Assembly (NCBI RefSeq): GCF_000176155.1
Contig: NZ_ACZO01000009.1
Coordinates: forward strand, 1-64,000
DNA length: 64,000 nt
From: Vibrio metschnikovii CIP 69.14
GTDB lineage: Bacteria; Pseudomonadota; Gammaproteobacteria; Enterobacterales; Vibrionaceae
Direction of reading: 5' to 3'
Shown here: positions 46,860 to 56,752 of the stretch, piece by piece
How the letters are laid out: the number at the start of each line of letters is the position of its first letter
Position numbering within the stretch: the stretch's first letter is position 1
Translations under genes and position numbers: made by a program
The notes under the pieces: model-generated
What the model was told of the DNA's origin: nothing
Seen by the model: the letters and a program-made list of their open reading frames with translations, nothing else
Databases searched by the model: none

Positions 46860-47989
46860 CATAGCTTGCCTCTCCCCTTACGAATATAGCCACCGGAAAC
46901 GGCAACAACATGGCCTAAAAGCTCTAACTCTAGTAGCTGCATCATGACTTCTTGCACGGGGATATGGGTCCGTTGTGCCAGAATATCAACTGGTGTCGCT
47001 TCTACTCCTACGTTAGCTAACAGCTCGGGAAATGGCAATTGTTCTTCATCATTTGGGCAAGAAAAAAGTTCACCTTGTGTGGTAGAGGGTGAATCTTTGC
47101 ACCAATTGAGCAGGTTTTCTACTTCTGCCAAAATATCCTCAACAGTCTGTACGAGACAGGCACCTTGACGGATCAACTGATTACTGCCCTGGCTATTGGC
47201 ACTCGTGATCGGGCCGGGAATCACAAAAACGTCTCGCCCTTGCTCTATTGCATAGCGAGCGGTGATTAATGAGCCACTTTTTTCAGCGGCTTCTACAACC
47301 AACACCCCAAGAGATAAGCCACTGATAATGCGATTGCGTCGTGGAAAATGTTCGGCACGCGGTGGCGTATTAGGCCGAAACTCAGAAATTAATGCCCCAT
47401 TATCTTTGATCCGCTCCGCAAGCGTTTTATGCCGTGTGGGATAAATACAATTTAGTCCAGATCCCAATACTGCGAGGGTTGCTCCCCCAGCTTTCAGCGC
47501 CCCATCATGCGCATAACCATCAATACCTAAAGCCAGTCCACTGGTGATCACTATATCGTGCGCGGCTAATTCACCGGCAAATTGTTGAGCGATGTGTTGA
47601 TTATCAATCGTCGCATTACGACTGCCGACAATAGCGATTTGAGGTTGTTTTAACCAGTGCCGTTGTCCTTCAACAAACAGTACTTTGGGGGGAGAGGGAA
47701 TTTCACGCAATAACGGAGGATAATTGACTTCATCATAGAGAGGGATGATATGACGCTGTGCAGCTTGTTGTTGCCACATCAAACACTGTTCAATGTCTTG
47801 CTTGGCTTGGCCAAGTAGATAATCCACTTGTTGATCGGTTAATCCCAGAGCCAACCATTGTTGGGCGGTGTAACCCGCAAGGTTAGTCAATGCATCACGA
47901 CTCAGTAATCGGCTTAAGTTTTTTTGGGTTAACTTAGGCGTAAAACTGAGTGCGAGCCACATGGCTAAATCGCGTTGGTCGGTTGGCAT
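46859..47989 (-). CDS. dprA: DprA, DNA-processing protein
   Basis: A 376-aa protein that loads RecA on incoming single-stranded DNA during natural transformation. An N-terminal helical region (1-100) is followed by the Rossmann-like DprA domain, with [53 protein letters not shown] and [15 protein letters not shown], and a C-terminal winged helix (about 315-376). The ATG at 47989 is used; a GTG one codon earlier is possible. It follows lysM by a few bases. Confidence 0.94.
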   Translation of the reverse strand: MPTDQRDLAMWLALSFTPKLTQKNLSRLLSRDALTNLAGYTAQQWLALGLTDQQVDYLLGQAKQDIEQCLMWQQQAAQRHIIPLYDEVNYPPLLREIPSPPKVLFVEGQRHWLKQPQIAIVGSRNATIDNQHIAQQFAGELAAHDIVITSGLALGIDGYAHDGALKAGGATLAVLGSGLNCIYPTRHKTLAERIKDNGALISEFRPNTPPRAEHFPRRNRIISGLSLGVLVVEAAEKSGSLITARYAIEQGRDVFVIPGPITSANSQGSNQLIRQGACLVQTVEDILAEVENLLNWCKDSPSTTQGELFSCPNDEEQLPFPELLANVGVEATPVDILAQRTHIPVQEVMMQLLELELLGHVVAVSGGYIRKGRGKL

Positions 47990-47996
47990 CACTGTG

Positions 47997-49112
47997 CTAT
48001 TGGTGAAGTGAGCTGAACGTCGATGTCGCGGTATCCGATACTTCGGGAGGTAGGATCAATACCTGATTATCAATCGCGGCTTGGCTACTGGTGATCAGCG
48101 CTAGACTCATGGTGGGATAAGGACGAATGACCATGAGAGTACCGATTTTTTTCGCTGGTAACGTAATTGCTTTGCTAGCACGCTGTGCTATATCGCTATA
48201 TTGCTCTCCTTTTTGGTAAACCGTTTGGCCGACTTGATAAAGTTCAAACATACTGCCTTGTTCTAGACCCTCTTGTTGTCCATGGTCGATGACCACCACA
48301 TGGTGTTTCGCTGCATATTGACTGCCTTCCAACGTGCCGAGTAATCTAGGGCGTGCATCACGTGGTGCTGGGTTAGGGAAAAAAGTCGTGCTTAATGGTA
48401 ATGACTCCAAGCTGATTTCTGGCAAAGCGATATCGTTTGCACGGATCTCTTGATTGAGCTCATCAATGGCTAAGGTTGTCATTGAGGGAGTGCTTTCAAC
48501 CTGATGTGCGGTCGCCAAGCGACGTAGGGCTCGCATAGAGTGATTGGCGCGTTGAAACTCGTTCATGGGACGATAGATACCCCAATGTTGCGCCTCATGT
48601 TGACCTTCAAGGTATAGCGCATCCGGTTGACTCAGGTATTGCTTGCCTTGATTTGAGCCAAGAATGCGTAACTGGTCGTTTAACTCTTGGGAGGGAATCA
48701 GTCTATCAGCCAGTAAGTAAGGCAGTAGTAACGCTTCTTCGACCGTTGTGAGGGGCGGTTTTTCGAGTACTCGTGCTTGTGGGCTGAGTTTTATCATCGG
48801 TTTGAGGCTTAATGTCGGTTGACTGTCGCGCCAGATTAATGTCAGTTGATCGCCAGGATAAATTAAATGCGGATTATTTATCTCAGGATTTGCTTGCCAC
48901 AGACGTGGCCATAACCAAGGGCTATCTAAATACAGGGCAGAAATATCCCACAGTGTATCGCCTTTAACAACCGTATAAGTCCGTGGTGCTGAGTCTTTGA
49001 TGCTTAACGGAGCAGGAGAGGCTAATGCATTGATGGATAAACAGACAATGGCTAAACCTAGTGCGCTAAACCGTAACCACAGAGAGCGATATTGAGTCAT
49101 TAATACGGTCAT
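47997..49112 (-). CDS. LysM-domain periplasmic protein
   Basis: A 371-aa exported protein. An N-terminal hydrophobic signal segment (about residues 10-30, ending near NALASPA) is followed by one LysM domain (about 42-92): YTVVKGDTLWDISALYL then NPHLIYPGDQLTLIW. The remainder (110-371) is a conserved region without a named fold that I recognise. A peptidoglycan-associated role is inferred from LysM. The ATG at 49112 has AAGGA upstream. It is divergent from def and upstream of dprA, as I recall for other vibrios. Confidence 0.85.
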   Translation of the reverse strand: MTVLMTQYRSLWLRFSALGLAIVCLSINALASPAPLSIKDSAPRTYTVVKGDTLWDISALYLDSPWLWPRLWQANPEINNPHLIYPGDQLTLIWRDSQPTLSLKPMIKLSPQARVLEKPPLTTVEEALLLPYLLADRLIPSQELNDQLRILGSNQGKQYLSQPDALYLEGQHEAQHWGIYRPMNEFQRANHSMRALRRLATAHQVESTPSMTTLAIDELNQEIRANDIALPEISLESLPLSTTFFPNPAPRDARPRLLGTLEGSQYAAKHHVVVIDHGQQEGLEQGSMFELYQVGQTVYQKGEQYSDIAQRASKAITLPAKKIGTLMVIRPYPTMSLALITSSQAAIDNQVLILPPEVSDTATSTFSSLHQ

Positions 49113-49251
49113 CACCTGACTTCCTTGCTGGATGAATGAGAAAAGGTTTGTGAGAAATATGGCAGGATGCTGTCATTTAGGTCATAAAATGTCTAGAATT
49201 GACCCAACCAGCGTTAAGCTGTTTCGGCACAGTTCAATTTTTCGAGTGTAT

Positions 49252-49764
49252 ATGTCTGTATTACAAGTATTAACATTCCCTGATGATCGTCTTCGCACCG
49301 TTGCCAAGCCGGTTGAAAAGGTCACGCCAGAGATCCAAAAAATCGTTGATGACATGCTAGAAACCATGTACGACGAAGAGGGTATCGGGCTTGCTGCGAC
49401 TCAAGTCGATATTCATCAACGTATTGTGGTGATTGATGTTTCGGATAGCCGAGATCAACCCATGGTGCTAATTAACCCGCAAATTATTGAAAAGCGCGGT
49501 GAAGATGGTATCGAAGAAGGTTGCTTATCGGTGCCTGGATCGCGAGCTTTAGTGCCTCGTGCTGCTGAGGTGACTGTAAAAGCGCTTAATCGCGATGGCG
49601 AAGAGTATACCTTTGAGGCTGATGATTTATTGGCTATCTGCGTTCAGCATGAGCTGGACCACTTAGAAGGTAAGCTATTTGTTGATTACTTATCGCCATT
49701 AAAGCGTAAGCGTATCAAAGAGAAGTTAGAAAAGATTAAGCGTTTCAACGAGAAACGAAATTAA
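49252..49764 (+). CDS. def: Peptide deformylase
   Basis: A 170-aa metalloprotease removing formyl from nascent proteins. The three motifs are [16 protein letters not shown] (Cys metal ligand) and QHELDHLEG (HExxH). The start is the ATG at 49252 ([14 protein letters not shown]), which fits the family; the long frame to 49132 is an untranslated extension. It is followed by fmt 18 bp later. Confidence 0.96.
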   Translation: MSVLQVLTFPDDRLRTVAKPVEKVTPEIQKIVDDMLETMYDEEGIGLAATQVDIHQRIVVIDVSDSRDQPMVLINPQIIEKRGEDGIEEGCLSVPGSRALVPRAAEVTVKALNRDGEEYTFEADDLLAICVQHELDHLEGKLFVDYLSPLKRKRIKEKLEKIKRFNEKRN

Positions 49765-49782
49765 TGCAATAGAGAGGTCAGC

Positions 49783-50730
49783 GTGAACCAATCATTACGT
49801 ATTGTGTTTGCAGGAACTCCGGATTTCGCCGCCCGTCACTTGGCGGCGTTGTTGTCTTCGGAGCATGAGGTTATCGCGGTTTATACTCCGCCCGATCGAC
49901 CTGCCGGACGCGGTAAAAAACTCACCGCCAGCCCAGTTAAACAGATGGCGCTTGAGCAAAATATCCCTGTGTATCAGCCAGAGAATTTCAAAAGCGACGA
50001 AGCAAAACAGACCTTGGCTGATCTTAATGCCGATGTGATGGTAGTGGTGGCTTACAGTTTGTTATTACCGAAAGCTGTGCTTGATATCCCTAAATTGGGT
50101 TGTATTAATGTTCATGGCTCAATTTTACCTCGCTGGCGTGGCGCAGCGCCGATTCAGCGCTCGATTTGGGCCGGTGACAGTGAAACTGGCGTCACCATCA
50201 TGCAGATGGATGTTGGTTTAGATACCGGTGATATGCTGAGTATCGTTCGCTTACCGATAGAAGCCAGTGATACCAGCGCTTCAATGTATGACAAATTAGC
50301 TGAGCTTGGCCCACAGGCTTTGGTTGCTTGCCTTGATAAATTAGCTTTAGGCCAACTTAGCCCAGAAAAGCAAGACGATGCTTTGGCAAATTACGCCCAG
50401 AAGCTGAGTAAAGAAGAAGCGAAAATCGATTGGACACAAGAGGCGGCGTTTATTGAACGCTGCGTGCGAGCGTTCAATCCTTGGCCGATCAGTCATTTTG
50501 ATGTCGCTGATAACACGATTAAAGTCTGGCAAAGCCGTGTCGATGAGCGCGAGTCTACTCATGCCCCCGGTACCATTATTCAAGCGGATAAATCGGGCAT
50601 TTATGTGGCGACAGGCCGTGGTGTGTTAGTGCTAGAGCAAATCCAAGTGCCGGGTAAAAAAGCCATGCCAGTACAAGATATTCTTAATGCTCGCGCCAGT
50701 TGGTTTGCGGTGGGCACCCAACTTAGCTAA
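49783..50730 (+). CDS. fmt: Methionyl-tRNA formyltransferase
   Basis: A 315-aa enzyme, the same length as in E. coli, that formylates initiator Met-tRNA. The N-terminal Rossmann/formyltransferase domain has [13 protein letters not shown], the catalytic region [18 protein letters not shown] and [13 protein letters not shown]. The C-terminal OB-like domain binds tRNA. The start is GTG at 49783 behind AGAGAGG. def-fmt-rsmB is the standard order. Confidence 0.96.
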   Translation: MNQSLRIVFAGTPDFAARHLAALLSSEHEVIAVYTPPDRPAGRGKKLTASPVKQMALEQNIPVYQPENFKSDEAKQTLADLNADVMVVVAYSLLLPKAVLDIPKLGCINVHGSILPRWRGAAPIQRSIWAGDSETGVTIMQMDVGLDTGDMLSIVRLPIEASDTSASMYDKLAELGPQALVACLDKLALGQLSPEKQDDALANYAQKLSKEEAKIDWTQEAAFIERCVRAFNPWPISHFDVADNTIKVWQSRVDERESTHAPGTIIQADKSGIYVATGRGVLVLEQIQVPGKKAMPVQDILNARASWFAVGTQLS

Positions 50731-50786
50731 ACCTTTACGAGGGCAGAGATGCCCTAATTGATTTTCTTTTTAATGTGGTATTACTC

Positions 50787-52067
50787 ATGAATGTTCGCGC
50801 AGCTGCGGCCAATGTTTTATTCCAAGTGGTCGATAAAGGTCACTCTCTGTCACACGCTTTGCCTGCGGCGCAAAAAACCATCCGTCCCCGCGATCATGCT
50901 TTATTACAAGAGATTTGCTACGGGGCATTACGTTATTTGCCTCGTTTAGAGTCGATAGCCGGCCAGTTAATGGATAATCCATTAAAAGGTAAAAAGCGCG
51001 TCTTTCATCATCTGATCTTAGTCGGTTTGTATCAGTTGAGCTATATGCGTATTCCTTCCCATGCCGCAGTGGCGGAAACGGTGGAAGCCACCAAAACTTT
51101 GCGTGGTCCAAGTTTAAGTGGTCTGATAAATGCCGTACTGCGCAGCTATTTACGCGATCAAGAAGCCCTTGATGCTTTTGCTGTTAGCCATAATGCAGGA
51201 TTATATGCGCACCCAAGTTGGTTATTGAAACTACTGCAAGAGGCTTATCCTCAGCAATGGCAAACCATCATTGAAGCCAACAATAGTAAAGCACCGATGT
51301 GGCTGCGGGTTAATCGCCAGCATCATAGCCGTGAAGCATACCTTGCGCTGCTCGATAATGAGCAGATCGAATACACCGTACATCCACAGGCGGCAGACGC
51401 GATTAAGCTCGCGAGTCCGTGTGATGTTACTTTATTGCCCGGTTTTGATCGTGGTTGGGTGTCAGTGCAAGATGCCGCCGCTCAGTTAGCAATAGATTAT
51501 TTACAACCGCAAGATGGTGAGCTGATTTTAGATTGCTGCGCGGCACCGGGCGGAAAAACAGCGCATATTTTAGAGCATACTCAAGATACTGAAGTAGTGG
51601 CGATCGACAGCGATGCGGCACGTTTGGAGCGAGTCTACGATAATTTAGAACGTCTGCAACTGCGCGCGGATGTGATTTGCGGCGATGCACGCTACCCAGA
51701 AGAGTGGTGGCAAGGTGAGCAGTTTGATCGTATCTTGCTCGATGCGCCTTGTTCGGCAACGGGAGTGATTCGTCGTCATCCGGATATTAAATGGTTACGC
51801 CGCGCCAGTGATATTGAGGCTTTAGCTGAGCTACAGAGTGAAATTCTCGATGCGATGTGGAAGCAACTTAAAATCGGCGGCACTTTAGTCTACGCAACGT
51901 GCTCAATTACTCCGCAAGAAAACAGCCAGCAAATCAAAGCTTTCTTGGCGCGAACGCCTAAGGCACAGCTGATCGACTCTGATCCCGAGCAGCCGGGCAG
52001 ACAAATTTTGCCTGGTGAGCAGGACATGGACGGCTTCTACTATGCGGTGTTGCGCAAGCAAGCCTAG
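50787..52067 (+). CDS. rsmB: RsmB, 16S rRNA m5C967 methyltransferase
   Basis: A 426-aa enzyme (Fmu/Sun). The N-terminal NusB-like RNA-binding domain (1-140) is followed by a SAM methyltransferase with [15 protein letters not shown] and [20 protein letters not shown]. The catalytic Cys is in [11 protein letters not shown]. The start is the ATG at 50787; a GTG four codons earlier is less likely. A terminator follows. Confidence 0.95.
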   Translation: MNVRAAAANVLFQVVDKGHSLSHALPAAQKTIRPRDHALLQEICYGALRYLPRLESIAGQLMDNPLKGKKRVFHHLILVGLYQLSYMRIPSHAAVAETVEATKTLRGPSLSGLINAVLRSYLRDQEALDAFAVSHNAGLYAHPSWLLKLLQEAYPQQWQTIIEANNSKAPMWLRVNRQHHSREAYLALLDNEQIEYTVHPQAADAIKLASPCDVTLLPGFDRGWVSVQDAAAQLAIDYLQPQDGELILDCCAAPGGKTAHILEHTQDTEVVAIDSDAARLERVYDNLERLQLRADVICGDARYPEEWWQGEQFDRILLDAPCSATGVIRRHPDIKWLRRASDIEALAELQSEILDAMWKQLKIGGTLVYATCSITPQENSQQIKAFLARTPKAQLIDSDPEQPGRQILPGEQDMDGFYYAVLRKQA

Positions 52068-52090
52068 TCATAGATAGAGGCTAGCGGCTG

Positions 52091-52126
52091 TTGAGCGTTA
52101 ATTAATACAATTAGCGCTTAATTTTT
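52091..52126 (+). terminator. Terminator downstream of rsmB
   Basis: The 13-nt arms at 52091-52103 and 52109-52121 pair fully, counting two G-U pairs, around a 5-nt loop, and five T residues follow. It separates def-fmt-rsmB from trkA. Confidence 0.8.
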
Positions 52127-52164
52127 ATCATCCGTTGGATTACGTGAAGACAAGAGAGTAGGGT

Positions 52165-53541
52165 ATGAAAATCATCATTCTTGGGGCAGGGCAGGTCGGT
52201 GGCACGCTAGCAGAAAACTTGGTCGGCGAAAATAATGATATTACCGTTGTTGACCGTAATCCCGAACGGTTGCGTGAATTACAAGATAAATACGATTTGC
52301 GAGTGATTAATGGCCATGCTAGCCATCCGAGTGTGCTACGTGAAGCGGGTGCACAAGATGCCGATATGTTAGTGGCCGTGACCAATACAGATGAAACGAA
52401 TATGGCTGCCTGCCAAGTCGCGTTTACTTTATTTAACACCCCAAATCGAGTGGCGCGGATTCGTTCTCCAGAATACCTACTAGAAAAAGAGGCACTGTTT
52501 CAATCGGGCGCGGTGCCTGTTGATCATCTGATCGCTCCAGAAGAGCTGGTAACCAGTTATATTGAGCGTTTAGTTCAGTATCCCGGTGCGTTGCAGGTAG
52601 TCAGTTTTGCCGAAGAAAAAGTCAGCTTAGTGGCGGTAAAAGCCTATTATGGCGGCCCGTTAGTGGGCAATGCATTATCGGCATTACGCGAGCATATGCC
52701 ACATATTGATACTCGTGTGGCGGCGATTTTTAGACAAGGTAGACCGATTCGACCGCAAGGTACGACGATCATTGAAGCTGACGATGAAGTTTTTTTCGTC
52801 GCTGCGAGCAACCACATTCGTGCAGTCATGAGTGAGCTACAACGGTTAGAAAAACCGTATAGACGGATCATGATTGTTGGTGGCGGTAATATTGGCGCGA
52901 GTCTAGCCAAACGTTTAGAACATACCTATAGCGTGAAACTTATCGAGCGTAATTATCAACGGGCGGAGCAACTGTCTGAAGAGCTCGAAAACACGATTGT
53001 ATTTTGTGGCGATGCGGCGGATCAAGAGCTATTGTCGGAAGAAAATATCGATCAAGTCGATGTGTTTATTGCCCTAACCAACGAAGATGAAACCAATATT
53101 ATGTCCGCCATGCTAGCAAAACGCATGGGCGCGAAAAAAGTCATGGTGTTGATTCAGCGTGGTGCTTACGTCGATTTAGTGCAAGGTGGGGTAATTGATG
53201 TGGCGATCTCGCCTCAACAAGCGACCATCTCGGCGTTATTGACCCATGTGCGTCGTGCTGACATTGTCAACGTCTCTTCGTTACGGCGCGGCGCAGCAGA
53301 AGCGATTGAAGCGATTGCTCACGGTGATGAAACTACTTCTAAAGTGGTCGGACGCACGGTGGGAGAAATACGCTTGCCACCGGGAACGACCATTGGAGCG
53401 ATTGTCCGTGGTGAAGAAGTGCTGATTGCCCATGATCGCACCGTGATTGAACAAGATGATCACGTGGTGATGTTCTTGGTCGATAAAAAATACGTGCCTG
53501 ACGTGGAAAGCTTATTCCAGCCAAGCCCCTTCTTTTTATAA
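52165..53541 (+). CDS. trkA: TrkA, potassium-transport regulatory subunit
   Basis: A 458-aa cytosolic protein with two tandem RCK units. Each has an NAD-binding RCK_N ([17 protein letters not shown] at about 3 and [16 protein letters not shown] at about 235) and an RCK_C domain. It forms the gating ring on TrkH. It lies 33 bp upstream of a trkH gene, so the two are probably co-transcribed. Confidence 0.96.
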   Translation: MKIIILGAGQVGGTLAENLVGENNDITVVDRNPERLRELQDKYDLRVINGHASHPSVLREAGAQDADMLVAVTNTDETNMAACQVAFTLFNTPNRVARIRSPEYLLEKEALFQSGAVPVDHLIAPEELVTSYIERLVQYPGALQVVSFAEEKVSLVAVKAYYGGPLVGNALSALREHMPHIDTRVAAIFRQGRPIRPQGTTIIEADDEVFFVAASNHIRAVMSELQRLEKPYRRIMIVGGGNIGASLAKRLEHTYSVKLIERNYQRAEQLSEELENTIVFCGDAADQELLSEENIDQVDVFIALTNEDETNIMSAMLAKRMGAKKVMVLIQRGAYVDLVQGGVIDVAISPQQATISALLTHVRRADIVNVSSLRRGAAEAIEAIAHGDETTSKVVGRTVGEIRLPPGTTIGAIVRGEEVLIAHDRTVIEQDDHVVMFLVDKKYVPDVESLFQPSPFFL

Positions 53542-53574
53542 CTATTCTTTCTGTAACTATAGGTATTTGGCGTT

Positions 53575-55020
53575 ATGTTGAATATACGCCCGATTTTATT
53601 CGTGGTAGGGCTGGTACTGTCAAAGCTAGCGCTATTTATGTATGTCCCGACATTGGTGGCCTTTTTTACTGGCACTGAAGGGTTTATCGATTTTGCGCAA
53701 GCGCTAGTGATCACCCATCTTGCGTCGTTTGCTTGTTTGAGTATAGGCCGCTCCGCTGTATTTCGTCTGAATGCCCGAGATATGTTTTTGATCACCAGCT
53801 TGGTTTGGACGATTGCCAGTGCCTTTGCGGCATTACCGTTTGTGTTCATCAACCACATCAGCTTTACCGACGCTTATTTTGAAACCATGTCAGGTCTCAC
53901 TACCACGGGTTCTACGGTGCTCAGTGGCTTGGATTCTATGGCCCCGAGCATTCTACTCTGGCGCTCCATTTTACAATGGCTAGGCGGCGTCGGTTTTATC
54001 GTCATGGCGGTAGCAGTATTGCCAATGCTTAACGTTGGCGGGATGCGTCTGTTCCAGACTGAATCATCCGATTGGTCTGATAAAAGTAGCCCTCGCGCTA
54101 AAACGGTAGCGAAAAATATTGTCGGGGTTTACTTGGTGCTAACCGGACTGTGTATCCTCAGCTACTTATTGACGGGCATGGGATGGTTTGATGCTATTAA
54201 TCATGCGTTCACGACTTTATCGACCGGTGGTTACTCAACCTCTGATGGCTCAATGAACCATTTTTCTCATGGGGCTCACTGGGTCGCGATCGTGTTTATG
54301 TTTTTGGGTGGGTTGCCTTTCCTATTATTTATTGCCGCCCTTCGTAAGCGTAGCCTACAAACGGTCATTCAAGATGCCCAAGTACGCGGCTTTTTCCTAT
54401 TATTTATGATCACCAGTTTAGTGATTGCGCTATGGCTAACCATACATAATGGCTACTCGTTATTAGATGCACTGCGCGTGGCGATGTTCAATATTGTCTC
54501 GGTAGTGACCACCACAGGATTTGGACTGGATGATTTTACGGCGTGGGGGGCCTTCCCTGCGACGTTATTCGCTTTTTTGATGGTCTCAGGGGCGTGCTCC
54601 GGATCCACCTCTGGGGGGATAAAAGTCTTTCGTTTTCAAATCGGCTTTGCCTTGCTCAATAAACAAATGCTGAAACTGGTTCATCCGTCGGGTGTGTTTG
54701 TACAGCGCTATAATCAACGGCCGGTTAACGAAGATATTGTGCGTTCCGTCGTCGCCTTTGGTTTGGCATTTTTTATTACCATTATTTTGCTTGCTGGTGC
54801 GTTATCGGCGATGGGGTTGGATGCCGTAACCAGTATTTCTGGAGCGATCACGGCCGTCGCGAATGTGGGTCCAGGTATGGGCAATGTGATTGGCCCAAGT
54901 GGCAATTTTGCCCCGTTACCCGATGCGGCGAAGTGGCTGCTCAGTATTGGTATGCTGATGGGGCGATTGGAAATATTGACGATTTTAGTGCTATTTTTTC
55001 CCGCTTTTTGGCGACGGTAG
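53575..55020 (+). CDS. trkH: TrkH potassium uptake protein (trkA-linked copy)
   Basis: A 481-aa membrane K+ channel subunit paralogous to the one at 4408-5865. The four filter repeats are SGLTTTGSTVL, TTLSTGGYST, SVVTTTGFG and TAVANVGPGMG. It lies directly downstream of trkA, as in the V. parahaemolyticus TrkHA pair whose structure is known. Filter residues differ from the hemG-linked copy, so ion affinity or regulation may differ. Confidence 0.94.
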   Translation: MLNIRPILFVVGLVLSKLALFMYVPTLVAFFTGTEGFIDFAQALVITHLASFACLSIGRSAVFRLNARDMFLITSLVWTIASAFAALPFVFINHISFTDAYFETMSGLTTTGSTVLSGLDSMAPSILLWRSILQWLGGVGFIVMAVAVLPMLNVGGMRLFQTESSDWSDKSSPRAKTVAKNIVGVYLVLTGLCILSYLLTGMGWFDAINHAFTTLSTGGYSTSDGSMNHFSHGAHWVAIVFMFLGGLPFLLFIAALRKRSLQTVIQDAQVRGFFLLFMITSLVIALWLTIHNGYSLLDALRVAMFNIVSVVTTTGFGLDDFTAWGAFPATLFAFLMVSGACSGSTSGGIKVFRFQIGFALLNKQMLKLVHPSGVFVQRYNQRPVNEDIVRSVVAFGLAFFITIILLAGALSAMGLDAVTSISGAITAVANVGPGMGNVIGPSGNFAPLPDAAKWLLSIGMLMGRLEILTILVLFFPAFWRR

Positions 55021-55044
55021 AGGAGTCTATCCTTCGCTGTGTGT

Positions 55045-55689
55045 TTATGATGCTGGCACATAAAAATAAATCGCTAAAAAGTGGCAAGCGCAGCCGACCA
55101 AAACAAACACATGCCAAATCGCATGATGGTAAGGGATGCGCTTAGCAACATAAAAAATAACGCCCAATGAATAAATCAACCCGCCTAATGCCAACAGCAA
55201 TAAGCCCCCTAAAGGTAAATTAGCGGTTAGTTGATAAATCACGATCAACGATAACCAGCCCATGCTCAAATAGCTAAACAGCGAAAAGCGTTTAAAGCGC
55301 TGCATGAACGCGATTTTCATGATGATCCCCGCCAGCGCAATCGACCAAATGATCACCATTAAACCTATCGCTAAAGGCGTACGTAAGCTGACCAATAAAA
55401 AAGGTGTATAACTGCCAGCGATCAACAGATAAATCGCGCAGTGGTCAAAAACTTTCAACCCCTGTTTGATTTTTTGATCAGAAACCGCATGGTACAAGGT
55501 AGAGGCAAGAAACAGCACAATCATGCTACTACCATACAGAGCCATACTGGTAATGGTTAGCGGATCGGCCTCATAAGCCAGTGCCTTATTGAGCAATAGA
55601 ATCAAACCAATAATCCCCATCAATAGGCCAATCGCGTGGCTGATGGTGTTGGCGATCTCTTCTTTATAAGGATAAGTATCTGTTGCCAT
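55045..55689 (-). CDS. Hemolysin III / TrhA (YqfA-like) membrane protein
   Basis: A 214-aa protein with seven predicted membrane helices of the PAQR/hemolysin III superfamily. Conserved motifs are [23 protein letters not shown] and the C-terminal HHAIWHVFV, which hold the likely metal-site residues. Family members affect membrane energetics and unsaturated fatty-acid balance; haemolysis is not implied. The start is the ATG at 55689, behind AAAGAGA. It converges with trkH. Confidence 0.88.
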   Translation of the reverse strand: MATDTYPYKEEIANTISHAIGLLMGIIGLILLLNKALAYEADPLTITSMALYGSSMIVLFLASTLYHAVSDQKIKQGLKVFDHCAIYLLIAGSYTPFLLVSLRTPLAIGLMVIIWSIALAGIIMKIAFMQRFKRFSLFSYLSMGWLSLIVIYQLTANLPLGGLLLLALGGLIYSLGVIFYVAKRIPYHHAIWHVFVLVGCACHFLAIYFYVPAS

Positions 55690-55843
55690 GGTCTCTTTAC
55701 CCATTAATGTATTTATTATTCGATTATCGCACATTAAGCGTACACGTGTAAGTTGGTTTTTTGTTAGTAAAAATGTTGGTTAACTATCGATCAATGGTTG
55801 AGTTGGTGATAATCTATTATTGATATGCAAACATATCGTCATC

Positions 55844-55928
55844 CCTAAATAATTATTTGGATTGGCACTGCCAGAATGAGCCACTTTTTAGCCATCATTG
55901 GATAAAGATTAACTCATAATTATTTAGG
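55844..55928. repeat. Intergenic inverted-repeat element
   Basis: CCTAAATAATTAT (55844-55856) and its exact reverse complement ATAATTATTTAGG (55916-55928) bracket 59 bases. The left arm also continues as an imperfect palindrome (CCTAAATAATTATTTGG). It could be a small dispersed repeat, a decayed miniature element or a regulatory stem; the window contains only this copy that I noticed. Confidence 0.5.
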
Positions 55929-55971
55929 CTATACCATTGGCAATGGATATGCCTGACCGTTAGGTAAGTTA

Positions 55972-56139
55972 ATGCGCCCAACAGCTGTCAGGTTTTCGCA
56001 CACTAACCGTAGTGCAATGCGCCGTCGTAGTGGTTTTACTACTGCATTGGTTGCAAAAAAAATCGCGTCTGCACCGACTCTTGTCGAACAACGTGCGTTT
56101 ATCGCATCGAATGAAACAAAAGTGGTCCAGGCCGCTTAA
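55972..56139 (+). CDS. Possible 55-aa basic small protein
   Basis: This frame starts at ATG 55972, with AGGT 7-8 bases upstream, and ends just before a strong terminator. The product is Arg/Ala-rich, starting MRPTAVRFSHTNRSAMRRRS and ending VVQAA. A shorter form could start at 56017. It has no recognised domain and no membrane segment. The ribosome site plus the terminator suggest a real transcript, which might instead be a small RNA. The gap 55690-55971 holds the hlyIII promoter side and an inverted repeat, with no other gene seen. Confidence 0.5.
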   Translation: MRPTAVRFSHTNRSAMRRRSGFTTALVAKKIASAPTLVEQRAFIASNETKVVQAA

Positions 56140-56142
56140 GTT

Positions 56143-56175
56143 AAAAAGCGCAGCTTATTTTCTGCGCTTTTTTTT
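56143..56175 (+). terminator. Terminator after the 55-aa ORF
   Basis: AAAAAGCGCAG (56143-56153) and CTGCGCTTTTT (56162-56172) form an 11-bp stem with an 8-nt loop. The T-run totals eight bases. Confidence 0.88.
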
Positions 56176-56222
56176 GTCTGTTGCTCTCCCTTTTTTTGTC
56201 TGTTGCTCTCCCTTTTTTTGTC
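56169..56222 (+). repeat. 22-bp tandem repeat (about 2.5 copies)
   Basis: The unit TTTTTTTGTCTGTTGCTCTC plus CC occurs at 56169-56190 and 56191-56212, with a partial third copy from 56213. It begins in the T-run of the terminator. Slippage-prone and probably non-coding. The rest of 56223-56383 is upstream sequence of yihD without other recognised features. Confidence 0.85.
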
Positions 56223-56383
56223 GCTCGCCACGGTTTTTTTCATCGATGGCATCATGGCTACTGACCTTGCGCCGATGGTGCTATCTCTCCGATTAACTCG
56301 CTTACCCTTCCCCTTTGGATTGTTTGCCAGAAGGCAATTTGCTACCTTTAGTGAAAAACCATCATAACCATATGGAGACGAGC

Positions 56384-56653
56384 ATGAAATGCCATCGTGT
56401 TGAAGAGTTATTAGCCTTATTAGAGCCAGAATGGCACAAGCAGTCTGAGTTGAATTTGGTCCAGTTTATTGGATTATTAGCTCAAGAGGCTGGTTACCAA
56501 GGTAATCTGAGTGAGTTAACCGATGATGTACTGATTTATCATTTGAAAATGCGTAATAGCAGTAAAGATGAAGTGATCCCAGGCCTTAAAAAAGACTACG
56601 AAGATGATTTTAAAACGGCGATCCTACGTGCGCGTGGTATCTTGCCTGAATAA
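56384..56653 (+). CDS. yihD: YihD family protein
   Basis: An 89-aa soluble protein matching E. coli YihD (DUF1040), starting [19 protein letters not shown] and containing [20 protein letters not shown]. The function is unknown. The ATG at 56384 has GGAGACGAG upstream; the longer in-frame extension lacks support. The yihD-srkA-dsbA order is as in E. coli. Confidence 0.92.
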   Translation: MKCHRVEELLALLEPEWHKQSELNLVQFIGLLAQEAGYQGNLSELTDDVLIYHLKMRNSSKDEVIPGLKKDYEDDFKTAILRARGILPE

Positions 56654-56752
56654 ACGAAGGATTAGCGAACGATGCCTTGGTTCTTCCTGGGTATAAGCTG
56701 ATTGACACGATCTCACTATGGCAAGGGGCTCAGTAATGATCTCCTTTATGCA

